From NCBI GenBank assembly GCA_009746045.1, contig RPFO01000167.1, positions 673,987 to 737,986 of the forward strand: a stretch of 64,000 nucleotides of DNA, in the 5' to 3' direction. Below, one piece after another: positions 22,001-34,000 of the stretch (its first letter is position 1; each line of letters opens with the position of its first letter). This DNA comes from Mesostigma viride. Lineage: Eukaryota > Streptophyta > Mesostigmatophyceae > Mesostigmatales > Mesostigmataceae. The translations under genes were made by a program, and so were the position numbers. The notes under the pieces are model-generated. The model had not been told where the DNA came from and ran no database searches. It saw nothing but the letters and a program-made list of their open reading frames with translations.

Positions 22001-25000
22001 GCGAACGGTACCAGCAATCAAACGGGCAAGAAAGGGTTGCAGGGTAAGGCAGAGGCACAATCATGCCTATGGCCCGTGGCCTGTGGCCTGTGGCCTGTGG
22101 CCTGTGGCCTGTGGCCTGTGGCCTGTGGCCTGTGGCCTGTGGCCCGTGGCCTGTGGCCCGTGGCCTGTGGCCCGTGGCCCGTGGCCCGTGGCCTGTGGCC
22201 TGTGGCCTGTGGCCTGTGGCCCGTGGCCCGTGGCCTGTGGCCTGTGGCCTGTGGCCCGTGGCCTGTGGCCTGTGGCCTGTGGCCTGTGGCCTGTGGCCTG
22301 TGGCCTGTGGCCTGTGGCCTGTGGCCTGTGGCCTGTGGCCTGTGGCCTGTGGCCTGTGGCCTGTGGCCTGTGGCCTTCTGTCTCATAATAGTTTATGCGA
22401 TACAACCCGAGCCAAAAGCCAAGAGTGGCCAGAAGTCTGGAGAGCTGCGCTTCCATGCATGTCATCGACATCCCAATCCTCTCCGACGGTCAAGGCGGCG
22501 TGAAGCGAGAGTTGAGGGTGACGGGAGCGGGGGTGGGGGTGATGAGGGGGTTGGGGAGGTGGTGCGCACACGCTGCGGGATGAAGTGGGTCGGCTGCTTG
22601 ATGAGCATCATTGAAAGCACGTGACGGGGTGAAGTGGGTCGGCTGCTTACCCGTGGGCGCCCACATGTGGATCGTGCGTGGCCTGGTCATGTCCCACAGG
22701 ACGTGAACCGATGCATCGCCGCCGACGCCAGCAGAACTATCCGAGGGGGCCCCAGCCACCCGGCTGCTGCTGCCGCGGGGGTCGCTGAACCGCCATTCCA
22801 TCTGCAGGCAATACGAGCAAGGCACACACGTCGACTGTTTGGCTTCAGTCATGGAAGAAAAAAAATGGTTAAGTGATTACAAAAAAAAAGCAAATGATGC
22901 CGTAAAACGCACCCATGAAAATGGTAGTTCCCCAACCAGAAGCAAATTAACCGTATACAGAGTTAAAATGTTTTTCGGAGAGGCGGGAAGAGGACAGCCA
23001 ATGACCCCCTTGGAAGAAAGAAATACATGGATGCAAAGGCTGGCTATGACCCCCTTGGAAGAAAGAAATACATGGATGCAAAGGCTGGCTATGACCCCCT
23101 TGGAAGAAAGAAATACATGGATGCAAAGGCTGGCTATGACCCCCTTGGAAGAAAGAAATGCATGGATGCAGAGGCTGGCTATGACCCCCTTGGAAGAAAG
23201 AAATACATGGATGCAAAGGCTGGCTATGACCCCCCTTGGAAGAACGCAATGCATGGATGCAAAGGCTGGCTATGACCCCCCTTGGAAGAAAGAAATACAT
23301 GGATGCAAAGGCTGGCTATGACCCCCTTGGAAGAAAGAAATACATGGATGCAAAGGCTGGCTATGACCCCCTTGGAAGAAAGAAATACATGGATGCAAAG
23401 GCTGGCTATGACCCCCTTGGAAGAAAGAAATACATGGATGCAAAGGCTGGCTATGACCCCCTTGGAAGAAAGAAATACATGGATGCAAAGGCTGGCTATG
23501 ACCCCCCTTGGAAGAACGCAATGCATGGATGCAAAGGCTGGCTATGACCCCCTTGGAAGAAAGAAATACATGGAGGGCTGGCTATGATACTACTATGGAC
23601 TGGTGTGGCTTCCTACACGTGCAAGGCTGAGTTGCACAAACGTTCCAGTGTTCCAGTGTTCAAGTGTCACACACAAAAAACAGCCAACAAAATTTTCAGG
23701 CAGCACTGGGGTATTATTTGTGCGAGAAGAAAGATGGCGCTAGGATCCAATCCCACCACATGGCATGCTGTTCCCGGCCTTCCAGACGGTCCAACGCATG
23801 CCTGTTGCACCCTACGACGTCTTGGCCTGCTGCCACGCTTGCCTGCCTGGGGGACAGTCAGACCGGTGGCTTTGTGCTGCCCCCCAAACCTAAACAGTGT
23901 GGATGCCATCCAACGCCTCACGACACAAGTGTAGCGCTGGCCGCGACAGCGCAGCAGGTTTTACTGCGATAACACGGTGCACGCACCCACACGCTTCTGC
24001 AAATAACACCCAGAAATTTAGAACAAGTTTGTTGAAAATGGCACTCGGCGCAGCTTGTGTCCCCCCTGGACCCTAATGGACCCAGGGTACGATAGACCCC
24101 CAAGCCAGCCACCGGCCACTAATGGCAACCTGGCCCAACCCAGCCAGCCAACCAGCCTTGACCCGCCCCATTCCGCTCCGTGTCGCCACGCACCTTGAGA
24201 TACCAGTGATAGTTGCAGCAGTACCAGATCTGCACCGCCCGGTCCCCTAGTACTGTTGCCTGTGCCGCTTTCGCCCCGGCCCCTGCGGCTGTCGCTGCCG
24301 TCCCCCCCCCCCCACAAGTTGACCACTGCGGCCATCCGGGCCCCCACTATTGCCATTGACCCCGCCACCCGCTCGGTCCCCGCAAGCACCATCGTCCTGC
24401 CTCCTCCGGTACTCGACCACCACGGCCAGCAGCTCCGAGTCTGGGCTCCACTCCATTTGCAGTGGGTACGGCCACCATCCGCCACCGCCACTGCCACCGC
24501 CACCGCCATCACCATCGCCAGCATTATGTGGGTCGCCTGGTTGGCCCGCCTCCTGGGCGGTCCCTGGGGACTTGTCCCCCGAGACAGGCCAGGGGCACAG
24601 GTCGAATTCCGACCGGTAGAGGCCGTTTCTCTCAAACAGGACAACCGAGGACTGAACCCCCACCCCCGCCCCGGCCCATGTCTCTGGCTCCCTTCCTGCG
24701 GCTGCGGCAGCCTCCGTGGCACTATCATTGGTGGTCACTTTGGCGCCCGCCTTTCTCGGCAGTTTCTTGACGGGCGCGGCAGCCGTGGCGTCCGGCTCCC
24801 CCGGCTTGCGACTGTCTTCCGGCAGGAGCACGCGTGCGCCCGCGATCACGCCCCCTGAGGGCTTCCAGGCGATGGGGCAGCACAGGCCAGCCATCTGCGG
24901 TGCGCAAAATAACCGTATCGATTGAACCAGACAGTCGTTTAATAGAAGTACCAAATCAGAGACTGCAAGAACGGTGCAGACGGCGAGAACTAAGAGCGCG

Positions 25001-28000
25001 TCCGAATGTACCCTGAGAGGATGTTACCATGAGGGCAGGCATCCTATATGCTATCAGAATATTTAGGCAAATAAAAACTTGGTGATATATATAAAACACG
25101 CGCAGCCTTCAATCCCTTCCAATGCTCCACTAGAACAGCCATGCCACCGTTTGCTGTCACAGAAAGTGCAGTTCAGAAAACAAATGTTGTAGAAAATGCA
25201 GTTTGAAGGCAGGGCTGCAAATTGTTCTTGAATAATTTGCCCCTGGAAAAAAAAAAAATAGACCCCAAAACAGCACCTCCCCTCACCTACTACACCCCTT
25301 GTCCAATTCATACTACCACAGATGCACCTGCTCACGTACTGCCCCCGCTGCCTCCTTCACGCCAAGACCTACTAGATAGTACTATAATCTGCTACGATGT
25401 ATTGTAATCTACTAAAATCTACGACAATATTCTTTAAGATCACTAAGCTCCCAAGAAGACCAGCATTGGAATGAAACAATAAGTGGAGCCCTGCCACAAA
25501 CGCAGCAGTTACAGTGGCCTTAAGGTTTCTCAGTCCGCACGCGGAAGCAAGAAGCCTCCAGGGTGGGAGGGAGGGAAAGAAATTGCGGATCATTGCCGGC
25601 CTAGCTTGCTTAAGGCATGGTCCGCCGGCACACAAGCTGACATCATCCTTAATTAATCAACACCGGCATGCGTCATGCGCCGGCCTGAACGGTGCTGAAA
25701 ACGCCACTACAAACTAACGTGGCCGCGCACCCCCAGGCTAGTACAATAACCGTACAAGGTAGTCGTACAAGGTTCTTAAACTGACAAGCATAAATCTCGC
25801 CCATCGACCCCTCGGGCCAGTCCGAATCCACTATACAATAATTTATCACGACTCACGAAAATATTTGGCCAAAGATTCATTAAGCTACCAGCCGACCCTA
25901 CAGGTCCCTAGCTTCACAGCCGGTGCAATACTAACAAAACAATTGCGAATTTTAGTGAGCAAGTCGTATAAAACCTATAATAATTTTTTGGACCACTAAA
26001 CAACAGCCGCCGGCCCTTATAAACAACCGGGGCTGCCTGATGAATTCAGGCGAGCATGAAACCCTTTGTACAGAACGAATAAGCCAGCCCATGTCGCGGA
26101 CAGCCTTCCACATCGCATGCCAAGGCATAGCGGCCTTATCTTTCCCGCATGCGTTAATTAAACTCCATTCAGAGAAAACCGAATAATCGACTATAATCTA
26201 CTATAATCTATTCACTATAGTGACATTCCCTCACCTCATCCACCACAGAGTGCAGCACGCACGCGTCCAGCTCCCAGATGCTGATCTGGCGCCGCCCCCC
26301 CGCCAGCTCGCTCATGGCGGCAAAGTACTTGCCGTCACCACGGAAGGAGAGGGACACATGGCGCAGGCAGTCGCCCGCAAACGCGGTGCTGGCGTCCACA
26401 GGTAGCGGGTGGCTGGCCAGGTCCCCCTGTTGATGTTGGTGTGCATGGGTAGGGGCACCACAATGCAGCGATTTAATCAGGGCAATTGGTAAACTTCTGT
26501 CCCTTTGGGAGCGCAGAAACCGTTGTCAAGAAAGGTCATGCGTTGACTGTGTATGGGCATGGGGTGGCGGATGGTTGGGGCATGGGGTGGTGGTTGCTTG
26601 GGGCATGGGGTGGCGGTTGGTTGGGGCATGGGGTGGTTGTTGGTCGGGCCATGGGGACAGGTGCACCTTGGACTAAGGGATGGCCTAGTGCTCATGCGCA
26701 CTAGATACGGACATAGATAGATATGGATACAAAGATATGGGGACAGGTGCACCTTGGACTAAGGGATGGCCTAGTGCTCATGCGCACTAGATACGGACAT
26801 AGATAGACATGGATACAAAGATATGGGGACAGGTGCACCTTGGACTAAGGGATGGCCTAGTGCTCATGCGCACTAGATATGGACATAGATAGATATGGAT
26901 ACAAAGATATGGGGACAGGTGCACCTTGGACTAAGGGATGGCCTAGTGCTCATGCGCACTAGATATGGACATAGATAGACATGGATACAAAGACATGGGG
27001 ACAGGTGCACCTTGGACTAAGGGATGGCCTAGTGCTCATGAGCACTAGATACGGACATAGATAGACATGGATACAAAGATATGGGGACAGGTGCACCTTG
27101 GAGTAAGGGATGGCCTAGTGCTCATGCGCACTAGATATGGACATAGATAGATATGGATACAAAGATATGGGGACAGATGCACCTTGGACTAAGGGATGGC
27201 CTAGTGCTCATGCGCACTAGATACGGACATAGATAGATATGGATACAAAGATATGGGGACAGGTGTGCCGTGGGGTACGGGATGCTACCCAGTTGGCCAT
27301 GCGACAACTGTCTAGTGCGCGTGGGCATGCAGGCTGTTGTGCGCTGCACCTTGGCGCCCATCCTCACGCACGCTTGCAAACATAGAGAGAGAGGGAGGCC
27401 CACATAGACGAAAACAAAAGAAGCCCCCCCCCCCCCACTTCACCTCGGCACCCATCCGGACGGGCAGCGCGTCCGGCACCTCCGTCAGCACATCCCACTC
27501 GACGGTCATGAGGATCAGATTGCCCCTTGATGTTGCCAGCACAAACTTGGTCCCATCCGGCGCGCCCGCGACCGCGCTGAGGCCCCCCTCAACGTTGCCA
27601 ACGTACTCTGTGCTCTCGTTGGCCGGCTGGACCAGCAGCAGCTCGCCCGAGGCCATAGCCACGAGCACCGACTCGTGCTCAATCACGTACTCGAGCGCGA
27701 TCGGTATGGCCCAGGGGGTGGAGGATGCTGCTGAGGTGGAGCACGAGGAGTGACCACCCACGGAGCCCTCGAGGGAAGGGTCAGGTGCGCGGGTGGCACC
27801 GCTGGCATCCGCCACTGGGGCAAGCGACATCTCCCATAGCGTCTGAGGGGGGGGGGGTAGGAATGGGAGGGTGCCAAAATACAGGGGAGGTCGAAACAGA
27901 CAGGGGGGTGAGAAAAAAGGGGGTGTGTGAGAAAAAAGTGCGAGTAAAGAACAACGCAGGGGAAGAAGAAAAAGGGGAGGTGGAAAGGGGGAGTGAAGAG

Positions 28001-31000
28001 TGACGCTGGGGAAGAAGAAAAAGGGGAGGTGAAAAGCGGGAGTAAAGAACAACGCGGGTGAAGAAGAAAAAGGGAAGGTGAAAAGGGGGAGTGAAGAACA
28101 ACGCGGGGGAAGAAGAAAAAGGGAAGGTGAAAAGGGGGAGTAAAGAATAACGCGGGGGAAGAAGAAAAAGGGGAGGTGAAAAGGGGGAGTAAAGAACAAC
28201 GCGGGGGAAGAAGAAAAAGGGGACGTGAAAAGGGGGGTAAAGAACAACGCGGGGGAAGAAGAAAAAGGGGAGGTGAAAAGGGGGGGTAAAGAACAACGCG
28301 GGGGAAGAAGAAAAAGGGGAGGTGAAAAGGGGGAGTGAAGAACAACGCGGGGGAAGAAGAAAAAGGGGAGGTGAAAAGGGGGAGTGAAGAGTGACGCTGG
28401 GGAAGAAGAAATAGGGGAGGTGAAAAGGGGGAGTAAAGAATAACGCGGGGGAAGAAGAAAAAGGGGAGGTGAAAAGGTGGAGTAAAGAACAACGCGGGGG
28501 AAGAAGAAAAAGGGGAGGTGAAAAGGGGGAGTAAAGAATAACGCGGGTGAAGAAGAAAAAGGGAAGGTGAAAAGGGGGAGTGAAGAATGACGCGGGGGAA
28601 GAAGAAAAAGGGGAGGTGAAAAGGGGGAGTAAAGAATAACGCGGGTGAAGAAGAAAAAGGGAAGGTGAAAAGGGGGAGTGAAGAATGACGCGGGGGAAGA
28701 AGAAAAAGGGGAGGTGAAAAGGGGGAGTAAAGAACAACGCGGGTGAAGAAGAAAAAGGGAAGGTGAAAAGGGGGAGTGAAGAATGACGCGGGGGAAGAAG
28801 AAAAAGGGAAGGTGAAAAGGGGGAGTGAAGAACAACGCGGGGGAAGAAGAAAAAGGGGAGGTGAAAAGGGGGAGTGAAGAGTGACGCTGGGGAAGAAGAA
28901 AAAGGGGAGGTGAAAAGGGGGAGTAAAGAACAACGCGGGTGAAGAAGAAAAAGGGGAGGTGAAAAGGGGGAGTAAAGAACAACACGGGGGAAGAAGAAAA
29001 AGGGGAGGTGAAAAGGGGGAGTGAAGAATGACGCGGGGGAAGAAGAAAAAGGGGAGGTGAAAAGGGGGAGTGAAGAACAACGCGGGGGAAGAAGAAAAAG
29101 GGGAGGTGAAAAGGGGGAGTGAAGAACAACGCGGGGGAAGAAGAAAAAGGGGAGGTGAAAAGGGGGAGTGAAGAACAACGCGGGGGAAGAAGAAAAAGGG
29201 GAGGTGAAAAGGGGGAGTGAAGAACAACGCGGGGGAAGAAGAAAAAGGGGAGGTGAAAAGGGGGAGTGAAGAACAACGCGGGGGAAGAAGAAAAAGGGGA
29301 GGTGAAAAGGGGGAGTGAAGAATGACGCGGGGGAAGAAGAAAAAGGAAAGGTGAAAAGGCGGGGTAAAGAACAACGCGGGGGAAGAAGAAAAAGGGGAGG
29401 TGAAAAGGGGGAGTAAAGAACAACGCGGGTGAAGAAGAAAAAGGGGAGGTGAAAAGGGGGAGTGAAGAGTGACGCTGGGGAAGAAGAAAAAGGGGAGGTG
29501 AAAAGGGGGAGTAAAGAACAACGCGGGGGAAGAAGAAAAAGGGGAGGTGAAAAGGGGTAGTAAAGAATAACGCGGGGGAAGAAGAAAAAGGGGAGGTGAA
29601 AAGGGGAGTAAAGAACAACGCGGGGGAAGAAGAAAAAGGGGAGGTGAAAAGGGGTAGTAAAGAATAACGCGGGGGAAGAAGAAAAAGGGGAGGTGAAAAG
29701 GGGGAGTGAAGAACAACGCGGGGGAAGAAGAAAAAGGGGAGGTGAAAAGGGGGAGTAAAGAACAACGCGGGGGAAGAAGAAAAAGGGGAGGTGAAAAGGG
29801 GGAGTAAAGAACAACGCGGGGGAAGAAGAAAAAGGGGAGGTGAAAAGGGGTAGTAAAGAATAACGCGGGGGAAGAAGAAAAAGGGGAGGTGAAAAGGAGG
29901 AGTAAAGAACAACGCGGGGGAAGAAGAAAAAGGGGAGGTGAAAAGGGGTAGTAAAGAATAACGCGGGGGAAGAAGAAAAAGGGGAGGTGAAAAGGGGGAG
30001 TGAAGAATGACGCGGGGGAAGAAGAAATAGGGGAGGTGAAAAGGGGGAGTGAAGAACAACGCGGGGGAAGAAGAAAAAGGGGAGGTGAAAAGGGGGAGTG
30101 AAGAACAACGCGGGGGAAGAAGAAAAAGGGGAGGTGAAAAGGGGGAGTGAAGAATAACGCGGGGGAAGAAGAAAAAGGGGAGGTGAAAAGGGGGAGTGAA
30201 GAACAACGCGGGGGAAGAAGAAAAAGGGGAGGTGAAAAGGGGGAGTGAAGAACAACGCGGGGGAAGAAGAAAAAGGGAAGGTGAAAAGGGGGAGTAAATA
30301 ACAACGCGGGGGAAGAAGAAAAAGGGGAGGTGAAAAGGGGGAGTAAAGAAGAGCGCGGGGGAAGAAGAAAAAGGGAAGGTGAAAAGGGGGAGTGAAGAAC
30401 AACGCGGGGGAAGAAGAAAAAGGGGAGGTGAAAAGGGGGAGTGAAGAGTGACGCGGGGGAAGAAGAAAAAGGGGAGGTGAAAAGGGGGAGTAAAGAACAA
30501 CGCGGGGGAAGAAGAAAAAGGGGAGGTGAAAAGGGGTAGTAAAGAATAACGCGGGGGAAGAAGAAAAAGGGGAGGTGAAAAGGGGGAGTGAAGAACAACG
30601 CGGGGGAAGAAGAAAAAGGGGAGGTGAAAAGGGGGAGTGAAGAACAACGCGGGGGAAGAAGAAAAAGGGGAGGTGAAAAGGGGGAGTGAAGAACAACGCG
30701 GGGGAAGAAGAAAAAGGGGAGGTGAAAAGGGGGAGTAAAGAACAACGCGGGGGAAGAAGAAAAAGGGGAGGTGAAAAGGGGGAGTGAAGAACAACGCGGG
30801 GGAAGAAGAAAAAGGGGAGGTGAAAAGGGGGAGTGAAGAACAACGCGGGTGAAGAAGAAAAAGGGGAGGTGAAAAGGGGGAGTGAAGAATAACGCGGGTG
30901 AAGAAGAAAAAGGGGAGGTGAAAAGGGGGAGTGAAGAACAACGCGGGTGAAGAAGAAAAAGGGGAGGTGAAAAGGGGGAGTGAAGAATGACGCGGGGGAA

Positions 31001-34000
31001 GAAGAAAAAGGGAAGGTGAAAAGGGGGAGTGAAGAATGACGCTGGGGAAGAAGAAAAAGGGGAGGTGAAAAGGGGGAGTGAAGAATGACGCGGGGGAAGA
31101 AGAAAAAGGGAAGGTGAAAAGGGGGAGTGAAGAATGACGCTGGGGAAGAAGAAAAAGGGGAGGTGAAAAGGTGGAGTAAAGAACAACGCGGGGGAAGAAG
31201 AAAAAGGGAAGGTGAAAAGGGGGAGTGAAGAATGACGCGGGGGAAGAAGAAAAAGGGGAGGTGAAAAGGGGGAGTAAAGAATAACGCGGGTGAAGAAGAA
31301 AAAGGGGAGGTGAAAAGGGGGAGTGAAGAATGACGCGGGTGAAGAAGAAAAAGGGGAGGTGAAAAGGGGGAGTGAAGAACAACGCGGGGGAAGAAGAAAA
31401 AGGGGAGGTGAAAAGGGGGAGTAAAGAACAACGCGGGTGAAGAAGAAAAAGGGGAGGTGAAAAGGGGGAGTGAAGAATGACGCGGGGGAAGAAGAAAAAG
31501 GGAAGGTGAAAAGGTGGAGTGAAGAATGACGCGGGGAAGAAGAAAAAGGGAAGGTGAAAAGGGGGAGTGAAGAACAACGCGGGGGAAGAAGAAAAAGGGG
31601 AGGTGAAAAGGGGGAGTGAAGAATGACGCGGGGGAAGAAGAAAAAGGGAAGGTGAAAAGGGGGAGTGAAGAATGACGCTGGGGAAGAAGAAAAAGGGGAG
31701 GTGAAAAGGTGGAGTAAAGAACAACGCGGGGAAGGAAGAAAAAGGGGAGGTGAAAAGGGGGAGTGAAGAATGACGCGGGGGAAGAAGAAAAAGGGAAGGT
31801 GAAAAGGGGGAGTGAAGAATGACGCGGGGGAAGAAGAAAAAGGGGAGGTGAAAAGGGGGAGTAAAGAATAACGCGGGTGAAGAAGAAAAAGGGGAGGTGA
31901 AAAGGGGGAGTGAAGAATGACGCGGGTGAAGAAGAAAAAGGGGAGGTGAAAAGGGGGAGTGAAGAACAACGCGGGGGAAGAAGAAAAAGGGGAGGTGAAA
32001 AGGGGGAGTAAAGAACAACGCGGGTGAAGAAGAAAAAGGGGAGGTGAAAAGGGGAGTGAAGAACAACGCGGGGGAAGAAGAAAAAGGGGAGGTGAAAAGG
32101 GGGAGTGAAGAATGACGCGGGGGAAGAAGAAAAAGGGAAGGTGAAAAGGTGGAGTGAAGAATGACGCGGGGGAAGAAGAAAAAGGGAAGGTGAAAAGGGG
32201 AGTGAAGAATGACGCTGGGGAAGAAGAAAAAGGGGAGGTGAAAAGGTGGAGTGAAGAATGACGCGGGGGAAGAAGAAAAAGGGAAGGTGAAAAGGGGGAG
32301 TGAAGAATGACGCTGGGGAAGAAGAAAAAGGGGAGGTGAAAAGGTGGAGTAAAGAACAACGCGGGGAAGGAAGAAAAAGGGGAGGTGAAAAGGGGGAGTG
32401 AAGAATGACGCGGGGGAAGAAGAAAAAGGGAAGGTGAAAAGGGGGAGTGAAGAATGACGCGGGGGAAGAAGAAAAAGGGGAGGTGAAAAGGGGGAGTAAA
32501 GAATAACGCGGGGGAAGAAGAAAAAGGGGAGGTGAGAAGGTGGAGTGAAGAATGACGCGGGGGAAGAAGAAAAAGGGAAGGTGAAAAGGGGGAGTGAAGA
32601 ATGACGCGGGTGAAGAAGAAAAAGGGGAGGTGAAAAGGGGAGTGAAGAATGACGCGGGGGAAGAAGAAAAAGGGGAGGTGAAAAGGGGGAGTAAAGAACA
32701 ACGCGGGGGAAGAAGAAAAAGGGGAGGTGAAAAGGGGAGTGAAGAATGACGCGGGGGAAGAAGAAAAAGGGAAGGTGAAAAGGGGGGTAAAGAACAACGC
32801 GGGGGAAGAAGAAAAAGGGGAGGTGAAAAGGGGGAGTGAAGAACAACGCGGGGGAAGAAGAAAAAGGGGAGGTGAAAAGGGGAGTGAAGAATGACGCGGG
32901 GGAAGAAGAAAAAGGGGAGGTGAAAAGGGGGAGTGAAGAATGACGCGGGGGAAGAAGAAAAAGGGAAGGTGAAAAGGGGGAGTGAAGAATGACGCGGGGA
33001 AGAAGAAAAAGGGAAGGTGAAAAGGGGGAGTGAAGAATGACGCGGGGAAGAAGAAAAAGGGAAGGTGAAAAGGGGGGTAAAGAACAACGCGGGGGAAGAA
33101 GAAAAAGGGGAGGTGAAAAGGGGGAGTGAAGAATGACGCTGGGGAAGAAGAAAAAGGGGAGGTGAAAAGGGGGAGTGAAGAACAACGCGGGGAAGAAGAA
33201 AAAGGGGAGGTGAAAAGGGGGAGTGAAGAATGACGCGGGGGAAGAAGAAAAAGGGAAGGTGAAAAGGGGGAGTGAAGAATGACGCGGGGGAAGAAGAAAA
33301 AGGGGAGGTGAAAAGGGGGAGTAAAGAATAACGCGGGTGAAGAAGAAAAAGGGGAGGTGAAAAGGGGGAGTGAAGAACAACGCGGGGGAAGAAGAAAAAG
33401 GGGAGGTGAAAAGGGGGAGTAAAGAACAACGCGGGGGAAGAAGAAAAAGGGGACGTGAAAAGGGGGGGTAAAGAACAACGCGGGTGAAGAAGAAAAAGGG
33501 GAGGTGAAAAGGGGGAGTGAAGAACAACGCGGGGGAAGAAGAAAAAGGGGAGGTGAAAAGGGGGAGTAAAGAACAACGCGGGTGAAGAAGAAAAAGGGGA
33601 GGTGAAAAGGGGGAGTGAAGAACAACGCGGGGGAAGAAGAAAAAGGGGAGGTGAAAAGGGGGAGTGAAGAATGACGCGGGGGAAGAAGAAAAAGGGGAGG
33701 TGAAAAGGGGGAGTGAAGAATGACGCGGGGGAAGAAGAAAAAGGGGAGGTGAAAAGGGGGAGTGAAGAACAACGCGGGGGAAGAAGAAAAAGGGGAGGTG
33801 AAAAGGGGGAGTGAAGAGTGACGCTGGGGAAGAAGAAAAAGGGGAGGTGAAAAGGGGGAGTGAAGAACAACGCGGGGGAAGAAGAAAAAGGGGAGGTGAA
33901 AAGGGGGAGTGAAGAACAACGCGGGGGAAGAAGAAAAAGGGGAGGTGAAAAGGGGGAGTGAAGAACAACGAGGGGGAAGAAGAAAAAGGGGAGGTGAAAA

